This document shows positions 1-8,631 of a stretch of 64,000 bases of DNA, in pieces. Location: positions 2,914,001 through 2,978,000 of the forward strand of contig NZ_CP059467.1 in assembly GCF_017894365.1 (NCBI RefSeq), read 5' to 3'. The notes below the pieces were generated by a model. It did no database searches, was not told the DNA's origin, and saw nothing but the letters and a program-made list of their open reading frames with translations. The position numbers and the translations under genes are program-made. Source of the DNA: Aromatoleum bremense (GTDB lineage: Bacteria; Pseudomonadota; Gammaproteobacteria; Burkholderiales; Rhodocyclaceae). Numbering within the stretch: the first letter of the stretch is position 1; each line of letters starts with the position of its first letter.

Positions 1-25
1 GATTGAGCCAGGGGCGGCGGCGCCG

Positions 26-1156
26 GTGATCTGCGTCGTCGGGGCGCGCCCGAACTACATGAAAATGGCGCCGATCATCCGCGCCCTCGCGGCACATCGG
101 CCGCCGCTGCGGACGCTGCTCGTGCACACCGGGCAGCACTACGACAGCGCGATGAACGAGCGCCTGTTCGCCGACCTCGATCTGCCGCACCCGGAGGTGA
201 ACCTCGAAGTGGGTTCGGCCAGCCATGCAGTGCAGACCGCCGAGGTGATGAGGCGTTTTGAACCGGTCATCGACGCGCACGGCGCCCGCGCGGTGCTGGT
301 GGTCGGCGACGTGAACTCGACGCTGGCGTGCGCGCTGGTCGCGGTCAAGCGCCACGTGCCGGTCGCGCACGTGGAATCCGGCCTGCGCAGCCATGACCGC
401 AGGATGCCGGAAGAGATCAATCGCGTCCTGACGGACCAGATCGCAGATCTTCTGTATACGACCGAACGCAGCGCCCACGACAATCTCGCGCGCGAAGGAA
501 TTGCGCCCGAGCGCATGGTGTTCGTCGGCAACGTGATGATCGACAGCCTGCTCGCCAACCTGCCGAAGGCCGCGCTGCCGGCCGAGCTGCTCGCGGCCGT
601 GGGGTATCCGTCGGAACGGATCGCCGGCGGCTACGGCGTCGTGACGCTGCACCGCCCGTCGAACGTCGATCATCCGCAAACGCTCGGGCCGATCATCGAC
701 GCGCTGAGCGAGATCAGCACCCGCCTGCCGCTGGTGATCGCGCTGCATCCGCGCACGCGCAACAACCTCGAACGGTTCGGCATGCTCGACCGGCTCGGCG
801 CGCCGGGTTTCGTCATCCTGCCGCCGCAGGGCTATCTCGAGATGCTCGGCCTGATGGCGGGGGCGACGGTCGTGCTGACCGATTCGGGCGGCATCCAGGA
901 GGAGACGACGGCGCTCGGGGTGCCGTGCCTGACGATCCGCGAGAACACCGAACGCCCGATAACCGTCGAGCAGGGCACGAATACGCTGGTCGGCGTCGAT
1001 CCGGCGGCGCTGCGGGCGGCGGTCGATACGGTTCTCGCTGGCGGGGGCAAACGCGGGCGCGTGCCGGAATACTGGGACGGCCGGGCGGCGCAGCGCATCG
1101 CCGCACACCTCGCGGCGTGGCTCGACGCGCATGAGAAACAGGCGCAGCCGGCATGA
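26..1156 (+). CDS. wecB: UDP-N-acetylglucosamine 2-epimerase (non-hydrolysing)
   Basis: Interconverts UDP-GlcNAc and UDP-ManNAc in the cytoplasm, supplying ManNAc-type sugars for surface polysaccharide. The N-terminal GARPNYMKMAP stretch, the VGDVNST segment, the RRMPEEINR active-site region and the late DSGGIQEE motif are those of the family, and 376 aa is the usual length. The GTG at 26 has AGGGG about 11 nt upstream and is the first start available, but the frame stays open to the left edge, so a few N-terminal residues may lie outside the window. The stop overlaps the next ATG (ATGA). It is the first visible gene of the exosortase A locus, which probably continues to the left. Confidence 0.9.
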   Translation: MICVVGARPNYMKMAPIIRALAAHRPPLRTLLVHTGQHYDSAMNERLFADLDLPHPEVNLEVGSASHAVQTAEVMRRFEPVIDAHGARAVLVVGDVNSTLACALVAVKRHVPVAHVESGLRSHDRRMPEEINRVLTDQIADLLYTTERSAHDNLAREGIAPERMVFVGNVMIDSLLANLPKAALPAELLAAVGYPSERIAGGYGVVTLHRPSNVDHPQTLGPIIDALSEISTRLPLVIALHPRTRNNLERFGMLDRLGAPGFVILPPQGYLEMLGLMAGATVVLTDSGGIQEETTALGVPCLTIRENTERPITVEQGTNTLVGVDPAALRAAVDTVLAGGGKRGRVPEYWDGRAAQRIAAHLAAWLDAHEKQAQPA

Positions 1157-2016
1157 GCACGGCGATCGTGAACGCGCTGACGATCGATGTCGAAGACTAC
1201 TTCCAGGTGTCCGCGCTCGCCCCGCATTTCCCGCGCAGCGAGTGGGAGCGGATACCGTGCCGGGTCGAGCGCAACGTCGAACTGATCCTCGAACTCCTCG
1301 ATCGACACGGGACGAGCGCGACGTTCTTCACGCTCGGCTGGGTCGCGGAGCGCCATCCGTTGCTCGTGCAGCGGATCGCGGCGGCCGGGCATGAGGTGGC
1401 GAGCCACGGCTACGCGCACGAGCGCGCCAGCGCCCAGTCGCCCGAAGCCTTCCTCGCCGACATCGTGCGGGCGAGGAGCGTGCTCGAGCACATCACCGGC
1501 CAGCCGGTCACCGGCTATCGCGCACCGAGCTTCTCGATCGGCAAGACCAACCTGTGGGCGCACGACTGCATCGCGCAGGCCGGATACGCATACAGTTCGA
1601 GCGTGTATCCGGTGCGGCACGATCACTACGGCATGCCGGACGCGCCGCGCTTCCCGTACCGGCTGGACAACGGCCTGCTCGAAGTCCCGGTCACGACGAT
1701 GCACTGGCTGGGGCGCAACTGGCCCGCGGGCGGCGGCGGGTACTTCCGCCTGCTGCCCTATGCGGTGTCGCGCTGGCAGATCGACAAGGTCAATCGCGAC
1801 GACCACCGCGCGGCGATTTTCTACTTCCACCCGTGGGAGATCGATCCCGGGCAGCCGCGGGTCGCGGCGGCGTCGGTGCGGACGCGTTTTCGCCACTACC
1901 TGAACCTCGACCGCACCGAGGAGCGCCTGCGTCATCTGCTGGGCGATTTTTCCTGGGGGCGGGCCGACCACGTGTTCTGCTCCGGTGCCGGAAGCCCGTC
2001 GTCCCGGGAGCACTGA
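1153..2016 (+). CDS. XrtA/PEP-CTERM-associated polysaccharide deacetylase
   Basis: NodB-type carbohydrate esterase expected to remove N-acetyl groups from the exopolysaccharide made by this locus. The 287 aa protein has the metal-binding DVEDYF motif at residues 12-17 and SHGYAH at 84-89, followed by GYRAPSF. The C-terminal part with a FYFHPWEIDP motif is the extension typical of the deacetylases found in exosortase A loci. No signal peptide is seen, so it may act on lipid-linked or cytoplasmic intermediates. It starts inside the wecB stop (ATGA) and ends 2 nt before the FemAB-like gene, so translation is probably coupled. The family is clear; the exact substrate is inferred. Confidence 0.93.
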   Translation: MSTAIVNALTIDVEDYFQVSALAPHFPRSEWERIPCRVERNVELILELLDRHGTSATFFTLGWVAERHPLLVQRIAAAGHEVASHGYAHERASAQSPEAFLADIVRARSVLEHITGQPVTGYRAPSFSIGKTNLWAHDCIAQAGYAYSSSVYPVRHDHYGMPDAPRFPYRLDNGLLEVPVTTMHWLGRNWPAGGGGYFRLLPYAVSRWQIDKVNRDDHRAAIFYFHPWEIDPGQPRVAAASVRTRFRHYLNLDRTEERLRHLLGDFSWGRADHVFCSGAGSPSSREH

Positions 2017-2018
2017 CG

Positions 2019-3056
2019 ATGGATCGGGTTCCGGTGGTCGTCAGGCAACTCACCGGCGCGGATCACGACCGCTGGGACGCATTCGTCCGCGGCTGCCCGG
2101 ACGCGACGTTCTTCCACCTGTCGGCGTGGCAAGGGATCATCCGCGAAATTTTTCGCCACCGGACCTTCTTCCTGTATGCGGAACGCGCCGGCGACATCAT
2201 CGCCGTGCTGCCGCTCGCCGAGGTCAATAGCCGGCTGTTCGGCCACGCCCTGACGTCCCTGCCTTTCTGTGTCTATGGCGGCCCGGCCGGCGATCCCGAA
2301 GGCGTTGCGCTCGTCGAGGCGGAGGCCGAAACGCTCGCGCGCCGGTTGCGCGTCCAGCACCTGGAGTTGCGCAACCTCGCGCCCCGCCACGAGGAGTGGC
2401 CGCGGCAGGACCTGTACGTGACGTTCCGCAAGGAGATTCAGGCGGATGACGACGCGAACCTGCTCGCGATCCCGCGCAAGCAGCGAGCGATGGTGCGCAA
2501 GGGCATCAGGCACGGGCTGGCGAGCCGGGCCGATCCGGATGTCGAGCGCTTTTTCTCGCTGTATGCCGACAACGTGTTGCGGCACGGCACGCCCGCGTTG
2601 CCGAAAGCATTTTTCGCGCGCCTGATGAAGGACTTCGGGCCGGACTGCGAAGTGCTCACGGTGAGCGACCCGGAGGGAAATGCGCTGTCGAGCGTGCTGA
2701 GTTTCTATTTTCGCGACGAAGTGTTGCCGTATTACGCCGGCGACGCGGTGATGGCACGTGACGTCGCGGCCAACGATTTCAAATACTGGGAACTGATGCG
2801 CCGCGCATCCGCGCGGGGCTGCCGGCTGTTCGATTTCGGCCGCAGCAAGATCGGCACCGGTCCGTTCAGCTTCAAGAAGAACTGGGGCTTCGAGCCGCAG
2901 CCGCTGTCGTACGAATATCGCCTCTACAAGCGCGACTCGGTGCCGCAGAACAACCCGATGAATCCGAAATACCGCGCCTTCATCGCGCTGTGGCGCCGGT
3001 TGCCGATACGCGTGGCGAATGCGATCGGGCCGCACATCGTGCGCAACCTGGGATGA
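2019..3056 (+). CDS. XrtA/PEP-CTERM-associated FemAB-like protein
   Basis: A GNAT-fold protein of the FemAB/peptidoglycan-bridge type. Members found in exosortase A loci are thought to transfer an aminoacyl or acyl group to a surface polymer precursor, but the substrate is not established. The protein is 345 aa. The RKQRAMVRKG region and the C-terminal FDFGRSKIGTGPFSFKK stretch are characteristic of the family. An open frame extends upstream of 2019, but that part lies inside the deacetylase gene, so the ATG at 2019, 2 nt after the previous stop, is the sensible start. The stop overlaps the start of the fused glycosyltransferase gene by 4 nt. Confidence 0.92.
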   Translation: MDRVPVVVRQLTGADHDRWDAFVRGCPDATFFHLSAWQGIIREIFRHRTFFLYAERAGDIIAVLPLAEVNSRLFGHALTSLPFCVYGGPAGDPEGVALVEAEAETLARRLRVQHLELRNLAPRHEEWPRQDLYVTFRKEIQADDDANLLAIPRKQRAMVRKGIRHGLASRADPDVERFFSLYADNVLRHGTPALPKAFFARLMKDFGPDCEVLTVSDPEGNALSSVLSFYFRDEVLPYYAGDAVMARDVAANDFKYWELMRRASARGCRLFDFGRSKIGTGPFSFKKNWGFEPQPLSYEYRLYKRDSVPQNNPMNPKYRAFIALWRRLPIRVANAIGPHIVRNLG

Positions 3057-5476
3057 TCATGGATTCCCGGCCGCCGCTGCTCTACCTGGCGCATCGCATC
3101 CCCTATCCGCCAAACAAGGGCGACAAGGTCCGTTCGTTCAACATCCTGCGCCATCTCGCGCGCAGCCACCGCGTCTACCTCGGCACCTTCGTCGATCACC
3201 CGGACGACCGGGAGTGCATCGGGCCCCTCGGTCAGTGGTGTGCCGGCATACATGCCGTCGAACTCAAGCCACGACGCGCACGGCTCGCCAGCCTGCGTGG
3301 CTTATTCACCGGAGAAGCCCTGAGTCTGCCGTATTACCGTGACGGCGGCATGCGGGCATGGGTGCACGAAACCGTCCGGAACCATGGCATCCGGCGGGCG
3401 GTCGCGTTTTCCGGTCCGATGGCGCAATACCTCGATGTGCCCGGTCTGGCGCGGTGCATCGTCGATTTCTGCGACCTCGATTCGGCCAAGTGGATCCAGT
3501 ACGCGGCCCGGCGGCCTTGGCCGATGTCCTGGCTGTACCGGCGTGAGGGCGAGCGCCTGCTGGTGTTCGAGCGCACGGCGGCACGCGCCGCGGATGCGAG
3601 CCTGTTCGTGACCGACGCCGAGGCTGCGCTTTTTTGCCGTACGGCGCCTGACCTGGCCGATCGCATCGTGTCGATGCGAAACGGCGTCGATGCGGAGTTC
3701 TTTTCGCCCGGGCGGGAATATCCCAACCCTTATCCCGACCGCGGGCCTGTGGTGGTGTTTACCGGTGCAATGGATTACTGGCCGAATGTCGATGCGGTGA
3801 CATGGTTTGTGCGCGACATCCTGCCGGTGCTTCACCGCGTGCGGCCCGCAGTGCGTTTTTACGTCGTTGGCATGAATCCCGCGCCAGCGGTTGTCGCGCT
3901 GGCCGGACCGGCGGTTGTCGTCACCGGCAGCGTGCCCGATGTACGCCCGTGGCTCGCGCACGCCGATCTCGTCGCGGCGCCGCTTCGCATTGCACGCGGC
4001 CTCCAGAACAAGGTTCTCGAAGCGATGGCGATGGGCAAACCGGTTGTCACGTCGGCAGCTTCCGCCGCGGGCCTCGAAGGCCGTCCGGGGCTGGATTTCG
4101 ATATTGCCGACGGTGCCGCCGAGTTTGCCGAGCGCATCGATACGCTGCTCGGCGACGCGGCGTTGCGCAGGAAAATGGGCCAGCACGCGCGCGCGCGCGT
4201 GCTGGCCGACTACAGTTGGGACGCCCACCTGGGCCGGCTCGATCGGCTGCTGGGCGAGCGTCCCGACGCCGGGCAGTCGCAGGAGCGGGCACGCCGGGCG
4301 TGGTCCGACGCCGATGCTCGCCCGTTGATCGTCCATGTCGTGTATGCGTTCCACGTCGGCGGGCTGGAAAACGGGGTCGCGAACCTGATCAATCATCTGC
4401 CCGCGGCGCGTTTCCGCCACGCGGTTGTCGCACTGACCGACTGTTCGCCGGATTTCTGCGCTCGCGTGGTGCATGACGACGTGCAGTTCATCTCGCTGCA
4501 AAAAGGGCCCGGACATGGCATCAGGCTATATCCGGCACTGTACCGCCTGTTTCGGGCGTTGCGTCCGGCGATCGTGCATACGCGCAACCTCGCCGCGCTC
4601 GAAGCGGTCGTGCCGGCGTGGGCGGCCGGCGTGCCGGTGCGGATTCATGGTGAGCACGGCTGGGATGTCTCCGATCCGCACGGCATCCGCCTGCGGTTTC
4701 GCCTGATTCGCCGGGCATACCGGCGGTTCGTCACGCACTATGTCGCCCTGTCGAACCATCTGCGGGCGTACTTGACGGAGAGTGTCGGGGTGGCGCCGGA
4801 GCATGTCACACGGATCTGCAACGGCGTCGATACCGCGCGCTTTCGCCCCGCGACCGCCGGCCGGCACCGGCTCGACGGCTTACCATTCAAGGAATCCGGT
4901 TTGCGGGTCGTCGGCACGGTCGGCAGGTTTCAGGCGATCAAGGATCCGCTCAATCTTGTGCATGCGTTTGCGCTGCTCGTGGCGCGTGACCCCGCGCTGG
5001 CGCAGCGGCTGCGCCTCGTGATCGTCGGCGATGGTCCGTTGCGGGGCGAGATCGAGGCGGAAATCGCCGCTGCGGGCATCGGCGACCGGGTGTGGCTGGC
5101 CGGTGAACGCGAGGATGTGCCGGAGATTATGCGGGCGATGGATATCTTCGTGCTGCCGTCGCGGGCGGAAGGAATCTCGAACACGATCCTCGAGGCGATG
5201 GCCAGCGGGCTGCCGGTGATCGCCACGCAGGTGGGGGGGAATTACGAACTCGTCCTTGCCGACGAAACCGGCTCGCTGGTCCCGCCCGGCGACGCCGCCG
5301 CCCTTGCCGATACGCTGGCCTATTATGCGGCTGACGAGGCGATGGCCGCGGCGCGCGGGCGGTCGGGCCGCCGGCGCGTCGAGGGTGAGTTCAGTATCGA
5401 TGGTATGGTCGGGCGTTACGCCGATCTTTACGAGTCGCTTCTGGATGCGGCCGGGCTGCCGGTGCTCGCAACCTGA
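3053..5476 (+). CDS. Fused XrtA-system glycosyltransferases (TIGR03087-like + TIGR03088-like)
   Basis: One 807 aa reading frame carries two complete GT-B glycosyltransferases that are normally separate neighbouring genes in exosortase A loci. Residues 1 to about 410 form the first, opening with the PLLYLAHRIPYPPNKGDK motif and ending with a LQNKVLEAMAMGKPVV donor-site segment. Residues from about 425 form the second, opening with IVHVVYAFHVGGLENG and carrying EGISNTILEAMASGLPV. Both donor-binding E-x7-E type motifs look intact. At the junction the only ATG (4314) is out of frame and hits TGA after four codons; an in-frame TTG at 4325 has no visible ribosome site. A true fusion is therefore likelier than two overlapping genes. 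The start at 3053 overlaps the FemAB stop (ATGA); 3059 is an alternative. Confidence 0.9.
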   Translation: MIMDSRPPLLYLAHRIPYPPNKGDKVRSFNILRHLARSHRVYLGTFVDHPDDRECIGPLGQWCAGIHAVELKPRRARLASLRGLFTGEALSLPYYRDGGMRAWVHETVRNHGIRRAVAFSGPMAQYLDVPGLARCIVDFCDLDSAKWIQYAARRPWPMSWLYRREGERLLVFERTAARAADASLFVTDAEAALFCRTAPDLADRIVSMRNGVDAEFFSPGREYPNPYPDRGPVVVFTGAMDYWPNVDAVTWFVRDILPVLHRVRPAVRFYVVGMNPAPAVVALAGPAVVVTGSVPDVRPWLAHADLVAAPLRIARGLQNKVLEAMAMGKPVVTSAASAAGLEGRPGLDFDIADGAAEFAERIDTLLGDAALRRKMGQHARARVLADYSWDAHLGRLDRLLGERPDAGQSQERARRAWSDADARPLIVHVVYAFHVGGLENGVANLINHLPAARFRHAVVALTDCSPDFCARVVHDDVQFISLQKGPGHGIRLYPALYRLFRALRPAIVHTRNLAALEAVVPAWAAGVPVRIHGEHGWDVSDPHGIRLRFRLIRRAYRRFVTHYVALSNHLRAYLTESVGVAPEHVTRICNGVDTARFRPATAGRHRLDGLPFKESGLRVVGTVGRFQAIKDPLNLVHAFALLVARDPALAQRLRLVIVGDGPLRGEIEAEIAAAGIGDRVWLAGEREDVPEIMRAMDIFVLPSRAEGISNTILEAMASGLPVIATQVGGNYELVLADETGSLVPPGDAAALADTLAYYAADEAMAAARGRSGRRRVEGEFSIDGMVGRYADLYESLLDAAGLPVLAT

Positions 5477-5493
5477 CGGGGGAGGGCGCGTCG

Positions 5494-7422
5494 ATGTGCG
5501 GAATTGCCGGATTGTTCCACACCCGTGACAAGCGCGAGTTTCCGCGCGATCTGCTGCAGCGGATGAACGACATCCAGCTTCACAGGGGGCCGGACGAGGG
5601 GGGTGTGCATTTCGAGCCAGGCGTCGCGCTCGGCCATCGGCGCCTGTCGATCATCGATCTGTCGACGGGCCAGCAACCGCTGTTCAACGAGGACGGTTCG
5701 GTCGCGGTCGTGTTCAACGGCGAGATCTACAACTACCGCGAACTGGTGCCTGAGCTCGAACGCTGCGGCCACCGCTTCCATACTCGCAGCGACACCGAGG
5801 TCATCGTCCATGCCTGGGAGCAATGGGGTGAAGACTGCGTGCAGCGTTTCCGCGGCATGTTCGCGTTCGCGCTATGGGATCGCAACCGCAACACGTTGTT
5901 CCTCGCGCGCGACCGCCTCGGCGTGAAACCGCTGCATTATGCCGTGCTGGCTGACGGCACCGTCGTTTTCGGCTCCGAACTCAAAGTGCTGATGCAGCAT
6001 CCTGCACTCGACCGGCGTATTGATCCTTGTGCGGTCGAGGAATACTTCGCGCTCGGCTACATCGCCGAACCGCGCACGATCTTCGAGGGGGCGAAAAAGC
6101 TCGGTCCGGCGCAGACCCTGACGATCCGTCGCGGCGAGTCGGTGCCGGCACCGAAAAACTATTGGGATGTTCGCTTCACGCTTGACAACCCGATCGGCCT
6201 GACCGATGCGCTCGCCGAGCTCACCGAGCGGCTGCGTGAATCGGTGCGTCTGCGGATGATTTCAGACGTGCCGCTCGGCGCGTTCCTTTCCGGCGGCGTC
6301 GATTCCAGCGCGGTTGTCGCGACGATGGCGGGCCTGTCGACCGAGCCCGTCAACACCTGCTCGATCGCGTTCGACGATGCGCTCTTCGACGAATCGGAGT
6401 TCGCGCGGAAGGTCGCGGAGCGCTACCAGACGAGCCACTACGTCGAGACGGTCCAGTCCGACGACATCGACCTCATCGACACGCTCGCCGCGCTCTATGA
6501 CGAACCGTATGCCGACAGCTCCGCGATCCCGACCTACCGCGTCTGTCAGCTCGCGCGCAAGAAGGTCACCGTGGCGCTGTCGGGTGACGGCGGCGACGAG
6601 AGCTTTGGCGGTTACCGCCGCTACCGCCTGCACATGATGGAGGAGAAGCTGCGCGCGAGCCTGCCGCTCGGCGTACGCCGGCCGATGTTCGGCATGCTCG
6701 GACGCCTCTATCCGAAGGCGGACTGGGCGCCGCGGGTGTTCCGCGCGAAAACGACGTTCCAGGCGCTCGCGCGCGATTCCGTGCAGGCGTATTTCCATTC
6801 GGTGTCGATCCTGCGCGACGACATGCGCAGGCGGCTTTATTCGAGCGGCTTCAAGGCGCAGTTGGCCGGCTATAGCGCGCTCGACGTGTTCCGCCGTCAC
6901 GGTGAGGCCGCGGGGACCGACGATCCGCTCGCTCTTGTGCAGTATCTCGACCTCAAGACCTATCTCGTCGGCGACATCAACACCAAGGTCGATCGCGCGA
7001 GCATGGCCCATTCGCTCGAAGTGCGCGAGCCGCTGATGGATCATCCGCTCGTCGAATGGCTCGCGACGCTGCCATCCGGTTTCAAGGTGAAGGGGCAGGA
7101 GGGTAAATACCTGTTCAAGAAGGCAATGGAGCCCCTGCTGCCCCACGACGTGCTGTACCGGTCGAAGATGGGATTTTCGGTGCCGCTCGCACGCTGGTTC
7201 CGTGGGCCATTGAAGCAACGTGTCAGGGACGCGATGCTCGGCGAGACCCTGGCCGGCACCGGCCTCTTCAATCCCGACTATCTGCGCCATCTGGTAGATG
7301 CCCACCAGAGCGGGGTGCGCGACTACAGCGCGTCGTTGTGGACGCTGCTGATGTTCGAGGCTTTCCTGCGCCACAGTGACGCGTTTGCGACGCCGGTCGA
7401 ACCGGCGCGACTGGCGGGATGA
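5494..7422 (+). CDS. XrtA/PEP-CTERM-system amidotransferase (asparagine synthase family)
   Basis: Class II glutamine amidotransferase of the AsnB type, 642 aa, expected to amidate a sugar or acid substrate in exopolysaccharide synthesis rather than make free asparagine. It begins MCGIAG, so Cys2 is available as the glutaminase nucleophile. The ATP pyrophosphatase loop SGGVDS is at residues 266-271, and a second SGDGGDE motif follows. The gene lies 17 nt after the fused glycosyltransferases with a GGGGGAGGG ribosome site, and 3 nt before the next glycosyltransferase. Members of this amidotransferase family are a standard component of exosortase A loci. The real acceptor is unknown. Confidence 0.93.
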   Translation: MCGIAGLFHTRDKREFPRDLLQRMNDIQLHRGPDEGGVHFEPGVALGHRRLSIIDLSTGQQPLFNEDGSVAVVFNGEIYNYRELVPELERCGHRFHTRSDTEVIVHAWEQWGEDCVQRFRGMFAFALWDRNRNTLFLARDRLGVKPLHYAVLADGTVVFGSELKVLMQHPALDRRIDPCAVEEYFALGYIAEPRTIFEGAKKLGPAQTLTIRRGESVPAPKNYWDVRFTLDNPIGLTDALAELTERLRESVRLRMISDVPLGAFLSGGVDSSAVVATMAGLSTEPVNTCSIAFDDALFDESEFARKVAERYQTSHYVETVQSDDIDLIDTLAALYDEPYADSSAIPTYRVCQLARKKVTVALSGDGGDESFGGYRRYRLHMMEEKLRASLPLGVRRPMFGMLGRLYPKADWAPRVFRAKTTFQALARDSVQAYFHSVSILRDDMRRRLYSSGFKAQLAGYSALDVFRRHGEAAGTDDPLALVQYLDLKTYLVGDINTKVDRASMAHSLEVREPLMDHPLVEWLATLPSGFKVKGQEGKYLFKKAMEPLLPHDVLYRSKMGFSVPLARWFRGPLKQRVRDAMLGETLAGTGLFNPDYLRHLVDAHQSGVRDYSASLWTLLMFEAFLRHSDAFATPVEPARLAG

Positions 7423-7425
7423 CTC

Positions 7426-8631
7426 ATGCGCATCCTGCACGTTTTCGACCACTCGATCCCGCTGCACAGCGGATATACCTTCCGCTCCGCGGCGATTCTG
7501 CGTGAGCAGCGGGCGCTTGGGTGGGAGACCTTCCATCTGACGTCGCCGAAGCAGGGCGAAGCAGCTGCTGCCGAGGAGGAGATCGATGGTTTGTGCTTCT
7601 TCCGGACCCCGGCGCAGGCACCAGCGCCCCCGGTGATCGGCGAGGTCGCGCTGATGCGGGCGCTCGAGGCGCGCATCGGGGAAATCGCCGCGCGGCTGTG
7701 TCCGGACCTGATCCACGTCCATTCGCCGGTCCTCAACGCGCTGCCGGCGCTGCGGGTGGGGCGGCGCCTCGGGATCCCGGTGGTCTATGAGATCCGGGCC
7801 TTCTGGGAAGACGCCGCAGTCGACCATGGCACGACGAGCGAGGGCAGTCTGCGCTACCGGCTCACGCGTGCGCTGGAGACGTACGCGCTGCGCCGCGTCG
7901 ATCATATATTCACGATCTGCGCCGGGCTGCGGGCCGACATCCTGGCGCGCGGAATCCCGGCAGACCGCGTTACCGTGATCCCGAACGCCGTCGACATCGA
8001 GTCCTTCCAGTTGTCGGGTGTCCCGGACGCCGCGTTGAGGGCGCGTCTCGGACTCGACGCCGCGACGGTGATCGGCTTTGTCGGCTCGTTCTATGCCTAC
8101 GAGGGCCTGGATCTGCTGCTCGACGCCGTTCCCGGGATCCTCGTACGTCAACCCGACCTGCGCGTGCTGCTGGTCGGCGGCGGCCCGCAGGAGGCGAACC
8201 TGAAGGCACAGGCGGCCCGGCTCGGCATCGGCGACCGTGTCATCTTCGCCGGGCGGGTGCCGCACGATGAGGTCAGTCGTTACTACGATCTCATCGATCT
8301 GCTCGCCTACCCGCGTCATTCGATGCGCCTGACCGAACTCGTGACACCGCTCAAACCGCTCGAAGCGATGGCGCAGGGGCGGGTGTTCGTCGCCTCCGAC
8401 GTCGGTGGCCACAAGGAGCTTGTCCGCGACGGCGAAACCGGACGGCTGTTCCGTGCCGGCAGCACCTCGGCGCTGACCGCCGCGGTCGGCGAAATGTTTG
8501 AGCAGCGTGGACACTGGAGCGACTACCGCGCCGCCGGCCGCCGCTTTGTCGAGTCGGAGCGCAACTGGCGCAACAGTGTCGAGGCATATCGCGTCCCCTA
8601 CAGCAGACTGGTACCGGAGACTGCCCTATGA
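7426..8631 (+). CDS. XrtA/PEP-CTERM-system glycosyltransferase (TIGR04063-like)
   Basis: GT-B fold, family 4 glycosyltransferase of 401 aa, adding a sugar to a lipid-linked exopolysaccharide intermediate at the cytoplasmic face of the membrane. The opening MRILHVFDHSIPLHSGYTFR and the following LTSPKQG are hallmarks of the third conserved glycosyltransferase of exosortase A loci. The C-terminal half has the GRVPHDEV and LTPLKPLEAMAQG-type donor-site segments. The stop overlaps the ATG of the exosortase gene (ATGA at 8628-8631), placing it firmly in the same operon. The sugar transferred cannot be told from the sequence. Confidence 0.92.
   Translation: MRILHVFDHSIPLHSGYTFRSAAILREQRALGWETFHLTSPKQGEAAAAEEEIDGLCFFRTPAQAPAPPVIGEVALMRALEARIGEIAARLCPDLIHVHSPVLNALPALRVGRRLGIPVVYEIRAFWEDAAVDHGTTSEGSLRYRLTRALETYALRRVDHIFTICAGLRADILARGIPADRVTVIPNAVDIESFQLSGVPDAALRARLGLDAATVIGFVGSFYAYEGLDLLLDAVPGILVRQPDLRVLLVGGGPQEANLKAQAARLGIGDRVIFAGRVPHDEVSRYYDLIDLLAYPRHSMRLTELVTPLKPLEAMAQGRVFVASDVGGHKELVRDGETGRLFRAGSTSALTAAVGEMFEQRGHWSDYRAAGRRFVESERNWRNSVEAYRVPYSRLVPETAL

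Noticed and set aside
4186..4205. GC-alternating run inside the fused glycosyltransferase gene
   Set aside because: It is a short simple-sequence stretch coding HARARV in frame, normal for this codon usage, with no repeat structure around it.
4314..4328. ATG as a separate start for the second glycosyltransferase
   Set aside because: This ATG is in the wrong frame and meets TGA after four codons, so it cannot start the second domain. The fused frame is uninterrupted.
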